NCBI GenBank assembly: GCA_964468435.1
Contig: CAYXVE010000021.1
Location: 5,768-69,767, forward strand
From: JBCCTX01 sp964468435
Lineage (GTDB): Bacteria; Bacteroidota; Bacteroidia; J057
Reading direction: 5' to 3'
Length of the DNA stretch: 64,000 nt
A model generated the notes under the pieces. The model saw nothing but the letters and a program-made list of their open reading frames with translations, ran no database searches and was not told where the DNA came from. Position numbers and translations under genes: made by a program. Shown here piece by piece: positions 37,170 to 46,262 of this stretch (the stretch's first letter is position 1; each line of letters opens with the position of its first letter).

Positions 37170-38627
37170 TTACGCCCCACCTACATGTTCTAAATAAAAT
37201 TTCCACACTTCATGTGCTACATTTCTGCCCAGTTTTAATCCCTCAATGTTATCCGCCTGAATGTGATAGCCACCTAGCACGCGGGAGATACCCGCCATGT
37301 TTGCGGCATCTGTAAAAGTAGGAAAATGCAAGGTAACGGTATCTCCCAGATTATTGGGCTCTGTGAGTGCTCCAGGTACAAGATCTACACTTTCCCCAAA
37401 TTCATCACTCCCAGTAAACAACTTTAGGGCCTCTCCACAAGCACCACTGATCGTACTATGTCCCGATACATAGCTGGGAAATGGGGGACACAGAAATGTT
37501 TCGGGGGAGTAGGGTCTCCATTGCTGCCCGGCCATCTCTACCATACCCTGATCTGGACCTCCCCAGGCTTTGATCACCTGATCCTGATAGTAGTCATGTA
37601 CCAACGCATAAGGTCTGGCAAAGTCGTAATACATCTTGGAATCCCAGGAGGCTATAAAGGCATCCATAGCCGTAACCTGGTTGAGGAAGTACATTTTCAC
37701 ATCCTCATCCAGGGTATGCTGGTCTCTCCGGGAGACATCCTGCGCAAATTTGAGCCAGTGGCCTGCTTGTTGTACAGATCTGGGGCCATCTCTCATAAAT
37801 TCTACTAACGCCCGTTGCTCATCCGTAAGATTGGCCTGCATCTCTATCACCTCCTGTACCTCTTTGGCCAGTTGCTCTGAACCTATGGCCGGAGGAGGAC
37901 CAGGTCTGAATTGATCAGCTGACTCCAGTCCGATGGGTTCCACATGCTGCCAGTAAGGTGTCAGACAGCCTGGAGCGTATTTCCCACCCTTCCCATCGGA
38001 AAAGTATTTGGGTTGCCAGCGTTTTAGATCCACATTTTCATCAGGTGAATTGACGGACTGATACCCGGTGTAATCGAAATAAGGCTTTCCGTTTGAGCCT
38101 TCTTCTTCCCCATACTGATTTGCACCATCGTATTTACGAGCTTCGATGACAGCCTGTGCTGCCAGATTGCCAATACCCTCGGGTGTATTAGGGTCAGTGG
38201 TTTGATTGTCCGGATCATATCCCAGCGCCATCATGAACTCCCGAAATATCGTGCTATCGGTATCATAGTATTCACACATTGCCCGGTAAGCTGCATAGCT
38301 TATAGCAGCCTCTTTATGTTCCGGAGTGCGTTCGGATTCAGGTCTGCGATCTACACCTTCGAGATATACGGGTATTGCTTTCTCATCATATCTGGTCCAG
38401 GCGTCAAATACGGACACAAATATCAGTCCCAGATACCTAGAGGTGATGGTAGGTCTAGGATTAAAGCGGTCTGTGTCATAAGCTGTCGCATCCAGGGCCA
38501 TTTCTCCCCATTTATAGGCGATATTTTCGACTCCACGTGGCTCTGAAACGCCTCCGGATGTAGCTGGGCTTTTGCAGCCTGATGTCATCAAACTTATAAT
38601 TGAAATTAGCAGTAGTTTTGAATACAT
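37170..38627 (-). CDS. Vanadium-dependent haloperoxidase / PAP2-type lipoprotein
   Basis: The 485-residue protein starts MYSKLLLISIISLMTSGC, a lipoprotein signal. I choose this ATG at 38627; the open frame reaches 38726 without sense. The vanadate- or phosphate-binding motifs are FPSYVSGHSTISGACGEAL (about residues 393-411) and RVLGGYHIQADN near 450, with the Arg and His expected of the PAP2 superfamily. The protein is of the bacterial vanadium-dependent haloperoxidase type, which oxidises halides with peroxide. A phosphatase activity cannot be excluded. Confidence 0.88.
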   Translation of the reverse strand: MYSKLLLISIISLMTSGCKSPATSGGVSEPRGVENIAYKWGEMALDATAYDTDRFNPRPTITSRYLGLIFVSVFDAWTRYDEKAIPVYLEGVDRRPESERTPEHKEAAISYAAYRAMCEYYDTDSTIFREFMMALGYDPDNQTTDPNTPEGIGNLAAQAVIEARKYDGANQYGEEEGSNGKPYFDYTGYQSVNSPDENVDLKRWQPKYFSDGKGGKYAPGCLTPYWQHVEPIGLESADQFRPGPPPAIGSEQLAKEVQEVIEMQANLTDEQRALVEFMRDGPRSVQQAGHWLKFAQDVSRRDQHTLDEDVKMYFLNQVTAMDAFIASWDSKMYYDFARPYALVHDYYQDQVIKAWGGPDQGMVEMAGQQWRPYSPETFLCPPFPSYVSGHSTISGACGEALKLFTGSDEFGESVDLVPGALTEPNNLGDTVTLHFPTFTDAANMAGISRVLGGYHIQADNIEGLKLGRNVAHEVWKFYLEHVGGA

Positions 38628-38733
38628 ATCCTTTGGATTTGTAGTTACACAACATGATATCTTGAAGGGCGATTTACGGTCGGAGTTTATAAAAACTAAG
38701 TTAAGTTTTTCTGGGCATTCACTCAAATGCTTA

Positions 38734-39306
38734 CTAATCGATCAACATTCCCATGGCATAGGTATCATAAAAAATTCCATCGATACAAGCATCTCGCCTA
38801 ATCACACCCTCCCTGACAAAGCCCAGTTTTTGATAAAGTTGTATAGCTGTATGATTATTGGTTTGCACTTTGAGGTTAAGCTTTCGGATTACGTTAGTGG
38901 CTTTTGCCCAATTGAGCATGGACCGGATCAATGCAGTACCAATACCTTTTCCCCAATGTGTCTTCAATACCGAGATACCAAATTCCCCGATATGTCGCAT
39001 ACGGGGTTTACCGCTAGATTTTACATTGAGCATACCCACAATTTCTCCATTAAAGATGGCCAGGATAAAGAGGCAGTTAATAGCTTGATGATGCATGTCG
39101 ATGATTCGTTCTTCTTCCTGAACGGTGATCGTAAATTCACCTACGCCAAATGATAGGAAATCGGTTTCACCGGCAACTTGATAGATGTATTCGATCATCT
39201 TGGTAGCATCTGCCTTCCTGGCTTCGCGAATGAGGAGGGTCTGTTTATTTTGAAGGGTGAAATATGTGGGAAAAGGTTGATGAGTCGTATTAAAATGGTT
39301 TGACAT
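38734..39306 (-). CDS. GNAT-family N-acetyltransferase
   Basis: This 190-residue acetyltransferase has the acetyl-CoA site in HWGKGIGTALIRSMLNWA (about 115-132) and the C-terminal NNHTAIQLYQKLGFVREGVIR. It resembles the RimJ/RimL-like group with a LxLxVxxxN-AI-LY pattern. The acceptor is unknown. It lies 12 bases after the start of the antiporter gene in coordinates, on the same strand, so the two may be co-transcribed. Confidence 0.92.
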   Translation of the reverse strand: MSNHFNTTHQPFPTYFTLQNKQTLLIREARKADATKMIEYIYQVAGETDFLSFGVGEFTITVQEEERIIDMHHQAINCLFILAIFNGEIVGMLNVKSSGKPRMRHIGEFGISVLKTHWGKGIGTALIRSMLNWAKATNVIRKLNLKVQTNNHTAIQLYQKLGFVREGVIRRDACIDGIFYDTYAMGMLID

Positions 39307-39318
39307 GATACCTAAGTT

Positions 39319-41292
39319 TTAGCTTACTGCTTTATAAAACCGCTCGATACATTCTTGATCGCCGCTGATGAATAACAGATCGTTTTGCATAAGCTTTTCA
39401 TCTGCCATAACATTTGAGATCATCAGTTCATTCCTCGATATAGCTAGGATGTTGACCCCAAATTCGTTTCGTATATTCGCTTCCCCAACTTTTTTCCCTA
39501 CAACCCTGCCGCAATCAGCCATTAGCTTGACACAGGTGATGTTGAAATTGGGGATGCGGGTGGATGCCACAGGACGAGGCATTTTGCTTTTAGGGCGAAA
39601 TACCTGATAATTGTCCGACTTGATTTGCTCGATGAGCTTTTCGAGCTCGTTTACAGGCACGAGATAGTTGTTCAATACCTGAGAAAAGATTTCGATCGAA
39701 GTTTCGAATTCTTCTGGGATAACTACATCAGCTCCCAGCGCTACTAGGGTTTCCGTCTCTTTTACAAACCGGGTTCTGACAATCAGGTATACAATCTGTG
39801 TTACATGACGGATATTGGCGACGATCTGCCTAGTAGCCTGAGGGTCAGAGATAGCAATTACCATTACCCGTGCTTTTTTCAAATGTACGGATTCTAGAAT
39901 ATGTTCATGTACAGCATCTCCAAATACGATAGGTTCTCCCTTCTCCCGCTCTTTCCGGACTGTATCAGCATTTAGTTCCAGTATTACATAGGGAATATTG
40001 GCGTATTTTGCGGCATTGGCAACATTGTGGCCATTGATACCATAGCCCACAATGATCAAATGATCCTCCAGCTTATCTAGAAAGGCATTCTCAACAGCAC
40101 TGTATGTTTTACTGAGTCTTTCAGGAAGCTTAGACCTGATAAAAAGGGCCGAGATTTTATCAGCATACATGATCACAAAAGGTGTCAATAGCATGGTTAT
40201 GATCGATACGGAGAGAAAATACTGGTTCATCTCCTGGGTAAGCAATCCATTCTCGATCCCTACTTTAGAAAGGATGAACGCAAATTCTCCTACCTGGAAC
40301 AGAGCCATTCCTGTGAGGATGACAGTCCGGGGAGGATATCGCATAATGGCAGCAGCAGCAGCAGCGATGAATGTCTTCAGCACGAATACTGCGAGTACGA
40401 TCAGCAGAACTGTGCCAGCATGCTGAACGAAGAAACTCAGGTTGAGGAGCATTCCTACGGAAATGAAGAAAAAACTGGTAAATAATTCGCGGAAGGGTAG
40501 GATTGCACTTGTCGCCTGATGGCTATATTCAGATTCTGAAATGATTAATCCAGCCAGGAAAGCACCTAATGCAAGGGATAAGCCTGCCTCTGAGGTAAGA
40601 AAAGCTACAGCAAAGCACAAGGCAATAGTCGTCATGAGAAACAATTCTTTGCTTTGAGTTTTGGCAATCTGATACATGAGCCTGGGAACGAGGTAGCGAG
40701 CACTAACGATGGTTACCAGGATAACTATAGCTGACTTGATAACCAGTTCCAGGATTTCGCGGCTAAGGTTGGTGGATTGTCCAGCTAATATAGGCGTAAG
40801 CAACATCATAGGTACTACGATGATATCCTGAAAGATCAGAATTCCCAATGCATTGCGACCGTGAGGTGCAGATATCTCATTGCGATCCTGAAGGATCTTA
40901 AGAACAATCGCAGTGCTGGACAGGGAAAACAGAAATCCCACAAATACTGCTTCATTCCAGCCGTACCCCATCCCACGATATATAAAAGTGGTTGCAGCTA
41001 CGCTCAGCCCCACCTGTACAGATCCACCGATAAATACTGTCCTCCGGATTGAAACCAATTGCTTAATCGATAGTTCCATTCCGATAACAAACAACAGTAA
41101 AATGACCCCAATTTCAGCAATGATCTCCACCTCATGAACTGCATGTACGAGACTAAATCCATAGGGCCCAATAATAATTCCTGTAATGAGAAATCCCAGG
41201 ATGGATGGCAATCGCAGACGCTGTAAAAGGAAAACGACGATCACCGAAAATCCCAGAATGACTAGTATGTCTTGTAGTAGCGGAAATTGCAT
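39319..41292 (-). CDS. CPA2 family cation:proton antiporter (KefB/KefC type)
   Basis: This 657-residue inner-membrane transporter has about 12 helices through residue 385, starting with QDILVILGFSVIVVFLLQRL and including the FSLSSTAIVLKIL block of the ion pathway. A TrkA-N domain (about 405-530) follows, with the nucleotide-binding IIVGYGINGHNVANAA and an acidic VILELN. A TrkA-C domain is at about 570-655. The layout matches glutathione-gated potassium efflux proteins and their relatives. Confidence 0.93.
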   Translation of the reverse strand: MQFPLLQDILVILGFSVIVVFLLQRLRLPSILGFLITGIIIGPYGFSLVHAVHEVEIIAEIGVILLLFVIGMELSIKQLVSIRRTVFIGGSVQVGLSVAATTFIYRGMGYGWNEAVFVGFLFSLSSTAIVLKILQDRNEISAPHGRNALGILIFQDIIVVPMMLLTPILAGQSTNLSREILELVIKSAIVILVTIVSARYLVPRLMYQIAKTQSKELFLMTTIALCFAVAFLTSEAGLSLALGAFLAGLIISESEYSHQATSAILPFRELFTSFFFISVGMLLNLSFFVQHAGTVLLIVLAVFVLKTFIAAAAAAIMRYPPRTVILTGMALFQVGEFAFILSKVGIENGLLTQEMNQYFLSVSIITMLLTPFVIMYADKISALFIRSKLPERLSKTYSAVENAFLDKLEDHLIIVGYGINGHNVANAAKYANIPYVILELNADTVRKEREKGEPIVFGDAVHEHILESVHLKKARVMVIAISDPQATRQIVANIRHVTQIVYLIVRTRFVKETETLVALGADVVIPEEFETSIEIFSQVLNNYLVPVNELEKLIEQIKSDNYQVFRPKSKMPRPVASTRIPNFNITCVKLMADCGRVVGKKVGEANIRNEFGVNILAISRNELMISNVMADEKLMQNDLLFISGDQECIERFYKAVS

Positions 41293-41417
41293 TTTCTAAG
41301 TAATGAGATTAATTGATAATAGGCCTAATGTATTTGGATTCAAAAGGTTTACAGGAAGTAGTTTGAATTTTTGCATAGATCCATTAAACTAATTTTTACA
41401 CAATTTATCTAATATCT

Positions 41418-42237
41418 ATGAAACGATGTATACTTGTCCTGGTTTGTTTTGTGCTATTAAATTTCCTATCTACCCAGTCTTTGTATGTTCCCCCGGTAAA
41501 CGGAAATGAATGGGAAACCGTAGCCCCAGATTCTCTCAATTGGTGTGAGGAAAGCATTGACTCGCTGTATGAGTTTTGGAATTACAAGGTACAAAGTCTT
41601 TTATCCTACTTAAAAACGGAAAGATCGTACTGGAAAGATACTTTGGCACTTTTTCTCAGGATAGTAGTTGGGTATGGTTTTCTGCTGGTAAAAGCTTCCG
41701 CGCTGTACTTATCGGCATTGCTCAGAAAGAAGGCTTTCTCAATATCAATGACCATACGTCTGAGTATCTGGGAAGGGGATGGACCAGCCTTACACAGCCT
41801 CAGGAAGATTCTATCACCATCTGGCATCAGCTCACCATGACCACAGGACTGAATGAGCTATTTTTTACCTGTACCAACCCCGGGTGTCTCCGCTATGCGG
41901 CAGACGCAGGGACGAGATGGGCATATCACAACAGTCCCTATAACCTGCTCAAAGATGTCCTGGAAACCGCTACAGGTGAAAATATTTCGTGCTTTTAGTG
42001 GGCGAAATAGACCATGAAAATGAAACCGAGGGGGTATTTCCTTGTTCGAAATCTACCGATCGGCAGGGGCTTCACAAACTGGCGCAAGGCCAGTATTTTT
42101 TTGAACAGGTGAGGCATACCGCTGAGAAATTGGATATAGTGTACCACTGGCAGATGGAAGTGGTACCTGATGTGGGGCACGATTATGAGTTGATGGGAAA
42201 TGCTGCGGCTAAATATTTATATGGAGATACTCAATAA
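41418..42237 (+). pseudogene. Composite broken gene: serine hydrolase head joined to alpha/beta hydrolase tail
   Basis: Three frames must be joined. 41418-41575 gives a signal peptide and DSLYEF. A one-base loss in a T-run at 41574-41577 shifts to LELQGTKSFILLKNGKIVLE, then WFSAGKSFRAVLIGIA with the SxxK motif and YHNSPYNLL with the YxN motif of class C beta-lactamase-like serine hydrolases. At about 41985-41991 this stops, and without a gap a third frame reads LLVGEIDHENE, GQYFFEQVRHTAEKLDI and VVPDVGHDYELMGNAA, the C-terminus of an alpha/beta hydrolase with its catalytic His. A deletion that removed the 3' part of one gene and the 5' part of another explains it. Confidence 0.75.
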
Positions 42238-42273
42238 TCTGGCTTATGTATCACATTCCACTCCCTTAAATCC

Positions 42274-42861
42274 CTAACCATGCACATGCTCGGTCTTGCC
42301 GTAGCGCTCGATGACTTCGGCTTCATAGGTGAGGAAATCTTTCCAGCGTACATCTATGTCCACATTGGGACATAGCTTTTTGGCAAGCTTGATAAACATG
42401 GTGTAGTGGCGGGCTTCGGAGACCATTAGTTTGTAATAGAACTCAGAGAGTTCTCTCTCGCCGATATTTTCGGACAGTACTTTGAAGCGCTCGCAAGAGC
42501 GTGCTTCGATCATGGCAGCGAAGAGCAGCTTATCGGCTAGGGTTTCTTCGCGTCCTTTGCCTTTGACCTTGGTGAATTTCACTAATTCATTGACGTAAGA
42601 GTCCTTGCGTTCTCGCCCTAGCACATAGCCTCGCTTCTGGATCTCACGAAATACCATGCGGAAATGTCCCATTTCCTCCTGGGCCAGATCTGACATTTTC
42701 TCCACTAGTTCTGGAAACTCGGGATACTGCACAATGAGGGAAATAGCTGTAGAAGCAGCTTTCTGTTCACAGTACGCGTGATCCGTCAAGATCTCTTCAA
42801 TGTTGCGTTCCACGATATGTTTGACCCATAGTGGATCGGTTTTCATTTGCAGTCCGAGCAT
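42274..42861 (-). CDS. miaE: tRNA-(ms2io6A)-hydroxylase, MiaE-like
   Basis: This 195-residue diiron protein should hydroxylate the isopentenyl group of ms2i6A37 in tRNA. The start is the ATG at 42861 (MLGLQMKTDPLWV), which matches the usual N-terminus; the frame opens further up to 42915. Diiron ligands are seen in TDHAYCEQKAAS, AQEEMGHFRMV, IEARSCERF and SEARHYTMF. MiaE-like proteins are common in Bacteroidota. Confidence 0.92.
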   Translation of the reverse strand: MLGLQMKTDPLWVKHIVERNIEEILTDHAYCEQKAASTAISLIVQYPEFPELVEKMSDLAQEEMGHFRMVFREIQKRGYVLGRERKDSYVNELVKFTKVKGKGREETLADKLLFAAMIEARSCERFKVLSENIGERELSEFYYKLMVSEARHYTMFIKLAKKLCPNVDIDVRWKDFLTYEAEVIERYGKTEHVHG

Positions 42862-42910
42862 AACTTCTTGATTTAAGCATTGAATTTGCAAAATACGAAG
42901 GCTTACGCAA

Positions 42911-42945
42911 AACAAAAAGAGGAAGACTCAAGAAGAGTTTCCTCT
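42911..42945 (-). terminator. Intrinsic terminator of the DUF937 gene
   Basis: On the minus strand AGAGGAAACTC pairs with GAGTCTTCCTCT, with one bulged base and a 5-base loop, and is followed by TTTTTGTTTTG. It lies 62 bases after the DUF937 stop and before the miaE start. Confidence 0.75.
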
Positions 42946-43006
42946 GTTTTCGATGTATCTTTTTACCAGTACTTATTGCGGTCGATCAAAAAGTAGCCAC
43001 TAAGCA

Positions 43007-43579
43007 TCATTTTTTTCCGAATCTACCAAGGAATCCTAAGGCATCGTCCAGCATACTGCCATCGCCATCCTGGTCAAGCAGGTTGTTCAACATGCCTATA
43101 GCGCCACCGGCATCGGCCTGTCTTGCCTCTTGTCCCAATAGTCCTGCAATGGCACTCATATTCAGTCCTTGCTGATTTTTCTGTTTGCTCAAAAAACCCA
43201 TTACAATAGGCGCAAGATTTTCAAGTAGCTGGCTGGACTTACCGGAATCGAGGTTGGTCATTTGGCTTACGCCTTCTTCTACCTTCTGGCGCTTACCGCC
43301 CAGGAGACTATTGAGAATATTGGGACCAGAGCCGTTGTTTGTACTACTCAGGAATCCTACCAGATCATCCATAATACCATCTCCCTCCTGGTCAATCATG
43401 CTCATAAGTCCGGAAGCGCCATCACGGGTGCCTGTCTGCTTGGCCAGTACGCCCATCAGCATAGGGAGTGCCTGTGAGATTGCACTTTGAGTGGTTTGCT
43501 CATCTGTGCCTAGTTGTTGGCTTAATCCTGATAAAGCTTCACCGCTTATCTGATCTTTGAGTTGATCTATTAGTGACAT
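43007..43579 (-). CDS. DUF937 protein
   Basis: This 190-residue protein matches the DUF937 family: it starts MSLIDQLKDQISGEALSGLS and has two related halves, each with a SMIDQEGDGIMDDLVGFL or NNLLDQDGDGSMLDDALGFL type segment. These halves look like EF-hand-like Asp-rich loops (DQEGDGIMDD and DQDGDGSMLDD), which may bind calcium. The protein is cytosolic or secreted without a classical signal; the function is unknown. An intrinsic terminator follows. Confidence 0.85.
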   Translation of the reverse strand: MSLIDQLKDQISGEALSGLSQQLGTDEQTTQSAISQALPMLMGVLAKQTGTRDGASGLMSMIDQEGDGIMDDLVGFLSSTNNGSGPNILNSLLGGKRQKVEEGVSQMTNLDSGKSSQLLENLAPIVMGFLSKQKNQQGLNMSAIAGLLGQEARQADAGGAIGMLNNLLDQDGDGSMLDDALGFLGRFGKK

Positions 43580-43712
43580 AGTTGTGTAAATTAATGATTT
43601 ATAGTCAAATGAAATGTATAAACAGGTTTGTGTATAGTTAAGATGTTTTTATTTGCCCAAAAGTCACTTGGAAATTACAAAAATCTCCTATCTTTCAGAC
43701 TGTAAACGAAAA

Positions 43713-44798
43713 ATGTTTATGCTTGACTATCCTATTGTTATTGGTCCGGAGGCGCTGAATGTTTTATCTCACAATCTCTACCAATCCGCATATTCAAATA
43801 TTCTGGTATTGGTAGATACCAACTCCTTCCGGCATTGTTATCCGCTATTGAAATCACATCTACCCCCACATGTACTCCACGAAATCCCCCCTGGTGAATC
43901 TCACAAGCATATCCATTCATGTTTGGGAATCTGGGAAAAACTTACACTGTATCATTTTGATCGTAGGAGTCTGCTCATCAATCTTGGAGGAGGCGTCATC
44001 GGCGATATGGGAGGTTTCGTTGCCGGGACCTACAAGCGTGGGATCGACTTTGTACAGTTGCCTACGACACTACTATCACAGGTAGATGCCAGCGTAGGAG
44101 GTAAACTCGGTATTGACTTCCAATCTTATAAAAACCATATCGGCCTCTTTGCCAATCCACAGGGAGTATATATCGATCCTGTTTTCCTGAAGACCCTTCC
44201 TGAAAATGAATTGATCTCTGGCTTTGCGGAGGTGATCAAACATCACCTGATCTCGGATGCAGAGGCCTGGAAGGAGCTAACGAAGACCACAAAAATCCAT
44301 GATCACAATTTTGCTGCGTTAATCCAGCATTCAGTAGACGTAAAATCACGCATTGTGGAGCAGGACCCCAAAGAGAAAGGAGCACGTAAAGCGCTAAACT
44401 TTGGTCATACGCTAGGACATGCTATTGAAAGCCTATACCTGGAACGAGGAGATCTGTCTATCTTACTCCATGGTAAAGCGATTGCCATTGGTATGGTGGG
44501 TGAGAGCTATATTTCCTGGAAGAAGAATATGCTAAACAAGGATGACCTGAATGAAATATCAGCCTATATTTTTCAGTACTTTTCTGGTGTAGACATTTCA
44601 GAAAGAGACTATGATGAAATATACCTCCGGATGAAGCAAGATAAAAAAAATCAGACGGGAAAGATTCTGTGTACCTTGTTGAAGGGCATCGGAGCTTTTG
44701 AGATTGATGTAGAGATCACCCAAGAGGAAGTGTTGGAGGCTCTGGAGTATTACGGCAGATTGAGACATACCCAGGCTACAGGTCATCAGGAAATGTAG
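43713..44798 (+). CDS. aroB: 3-dehydroquinate synthase
   Basis: This 361-residue enzyme makes 3-dehydroquinate from DAHP in the shikimate pathway. The ATG at 43713 (MFMLDYPIVIG) is chosen; an open frame extends to 43653 without an ATG. NAD and metal blocks are intact: GGGVIGDMGGFVAGTYKRG, PTTLLSQVDASVGGK, FAEVIKHHLISD with the zinc Glu, and NFGHTLGHAIES with the zinc His. The other aromatic-pathway genes are not near. Confidence 0.95.
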   Translation: MFMLDYPIVIGPEALNVLSHNLYQSAYSNILVLVDTNSFRHCYPLLKSHLPPHVLHEIPPGESHKHIHSCLGIWEKLTLYHFDRRSLLINLGGGVIGDMGGFVAGTYKRGIDFVQLPTTLLSQVDASVGGKLGIDFQSYKNHIGLFANPQGVYIDPVFLKTLPENELISGFAEVIKHHLISDAEAWKELTKTTKIHDHNFAALIQHSVDVKSRIVEQDPKEKGARKALNFGHTLGHAIESLYLERGDLSILLHGKAIAIGMVGESYISWKKNMLNKDDLNEISAYIFQYFSGVDISERDYDEIYLRMKQDKKNQTGKILCTLLKGIGAFEIDVEITQEEVLEALEYYGRLRHTQATGHQEM

Positions 44799-44860
44799 GA
44801 ATTAGCTGCAGTTATTGCTGTACTTGAGGCGTTATAATCCATCCCTAAGTTCAAGCCCTA

Positions 44861-46165
44861 TCAAAATATCGCAAAGAGTCCCAATCCCAGCAAATCCCCT
44901 CTTCGGATAGCTCCTGCATTGGACTGGCTGAAATACTGATTGACGCGCGCATTATCTCCGGCATCACCTGCTTCCCCTGCCAGCCAAGTGTAGTGGAGTG
45001 CCAGTTTGAGATGTTTTTTGTTGATATACCAGTTTACACCAAGGTCATAGGTGGTTTCTGATCCCGAGAAGCTGTTGATTGCATCAGCATCCTTCTGAAA
45101 GATAAGATTATCGGCTCCCTGAAAGCGCATGATCATGAATGTAGGTTCCAGAAACAGTTTTTCTCTAACCCTTGCATTCCATCCAATTCTTATATGTCCT
45201 GTCTGGGAATTGTAGTCAAACGAACGAACACCTCTATCCAAGGGCCTTTCTCCCGATCTGAACATAAAGTTGAAATCCCCATCCAGATTTAAGTCGTCCC
45301 AATTAAACAAAAAATCCACTCCGAGTGCGGTACTTTTGATAAATAGATCAGTTTCTCCCTGATAACTTCCAGCCAGACCTAGCGAAAGCCCTCTTCTTTC
45401 GCTGTAATAATTAACATCATATCCTATCTTATAGATATTCTGTTCGGGATCACCCAACTGTAGTACTGCCCTCCCCACAAGCAGGGGAGCATAGTTTTTA
45501 CCTACGGTATTACCAAAGCTATTTTTTTGCGGATCACCACTGAGCAGAGGATTGAATATCCCCACATTGTACTGAAGGCCCACTTTATTTTCTCCCAGAA
45601 TCAACCCCCCCAGATTTAAGCCCACGGCCCTACCGGGTCCGGTACCTACTAGATGTCTGCGGATGTAGTTTTGCGACATGGATTTCTCAAAGGAGTTGGT
45701 GGACCATCCTGATGTGATGCTTTCGCGGCTAAATTGAGGTCGGAAAAATCCTCCAGTAAGATGGAAATATTCGGTCTTAGGAGATATCTTCCACTGTACA
45801 AAAGCATCCCAGATACTAAAATCAGGACCAGCAGGATTCACACCACCAACCGTTCCTGAGAGCACATCCCGGCCTATGAAATCGTAAGCTCCTACAAAGG
45901 TAAACTTGAGTCTTTCATATGGTTGTCCCCGGAACCCCAGGCGGGCCCGCCGCAATTGGATATTGAACCGATTGTCTACCTTTTCAAAATCTCCCAGTTC
46001 TGGATTGTACAACTCCTGCCCATTGCTGTAGGTACCCCAAAGTTGTAGCATTACAAAAGGTTGCAGTTTGAAGTCTTTTAGCTTATCAATAAATGGTGAT
46101 TGCGCATAAGCAGTTGTAGCACCACTAATCATGATTATTGACAAGATGCCAATCAATTGCCGCAT
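44861..46165 (-). CDS. Porin of the phosphate-selective O/P type
   Basis: This is a 434-residue outer-membrane barrel. The signal peptide is MRQLIGILSIIMISGATTAY, then AQ. The mature start has KLKDFKLQPFVMLQLWGTYS, followed by RRARLGFRGQPYERLKFTF, the typical first strands of the porin O/P family. It ends in an aromatic residue (GLGLFAIF) as barrel proteins do. It is alone on its strand and meets aroB end to end. Whether it is specific for phosphate is not shown. Confidence 0.88.
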   Translation of the reverse strand: MRQLIGILSIIMISGATTAYAQSPFIDKLKDFKLQPFVMLQLWGTYSNGQELYNPELGDFEKVDNRFNIQLRRARLGFRGQPYERLKFTFVGAYDFIGRDVLSGTVGGVNPAGPDFSIWDAFVQWKISPKTEYFHLTGGFFRPQFSRESITSGWSTNSFEKSMSQNYIRRHLVGTGPGRAVGLNLGGLILGENKVGLQYNVGIFNPLLSGDPQKNSFGNTVGKNYAPLLVGRAVLQLGDPEQNIYKIGYDVNYYSERRGLSLGLAGSYQGETDLFIKSTALGVDFLFNWDDLNLDGDFNFMFRSGERPLDRGVRSFDYNSQTGHIRIGWNARVREKLFLEPTFMIMRFQGADNLIFQKDADAINSFSGSETTYDLGVNWYINKKHLKLALHYTWLAGEAGDAGDNARVNQYFSQSNAGAIRRGDLLGLGLFAIF

Positions 46166-46262
46166 AAACTGTTACATCTGTTATAAAATCTAGTATATAT
46201 TGTAAATAAATGTAAACAAAGGATAGAATACAGTGAAATAAATCACACAAGACAACATTTCT

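Noticed and set aside
38572..39153. 193-residue plus-strand frame
   Set aside because: Antisense to the GNAT acetyltransferase, which has a clear CoA-binding motif.
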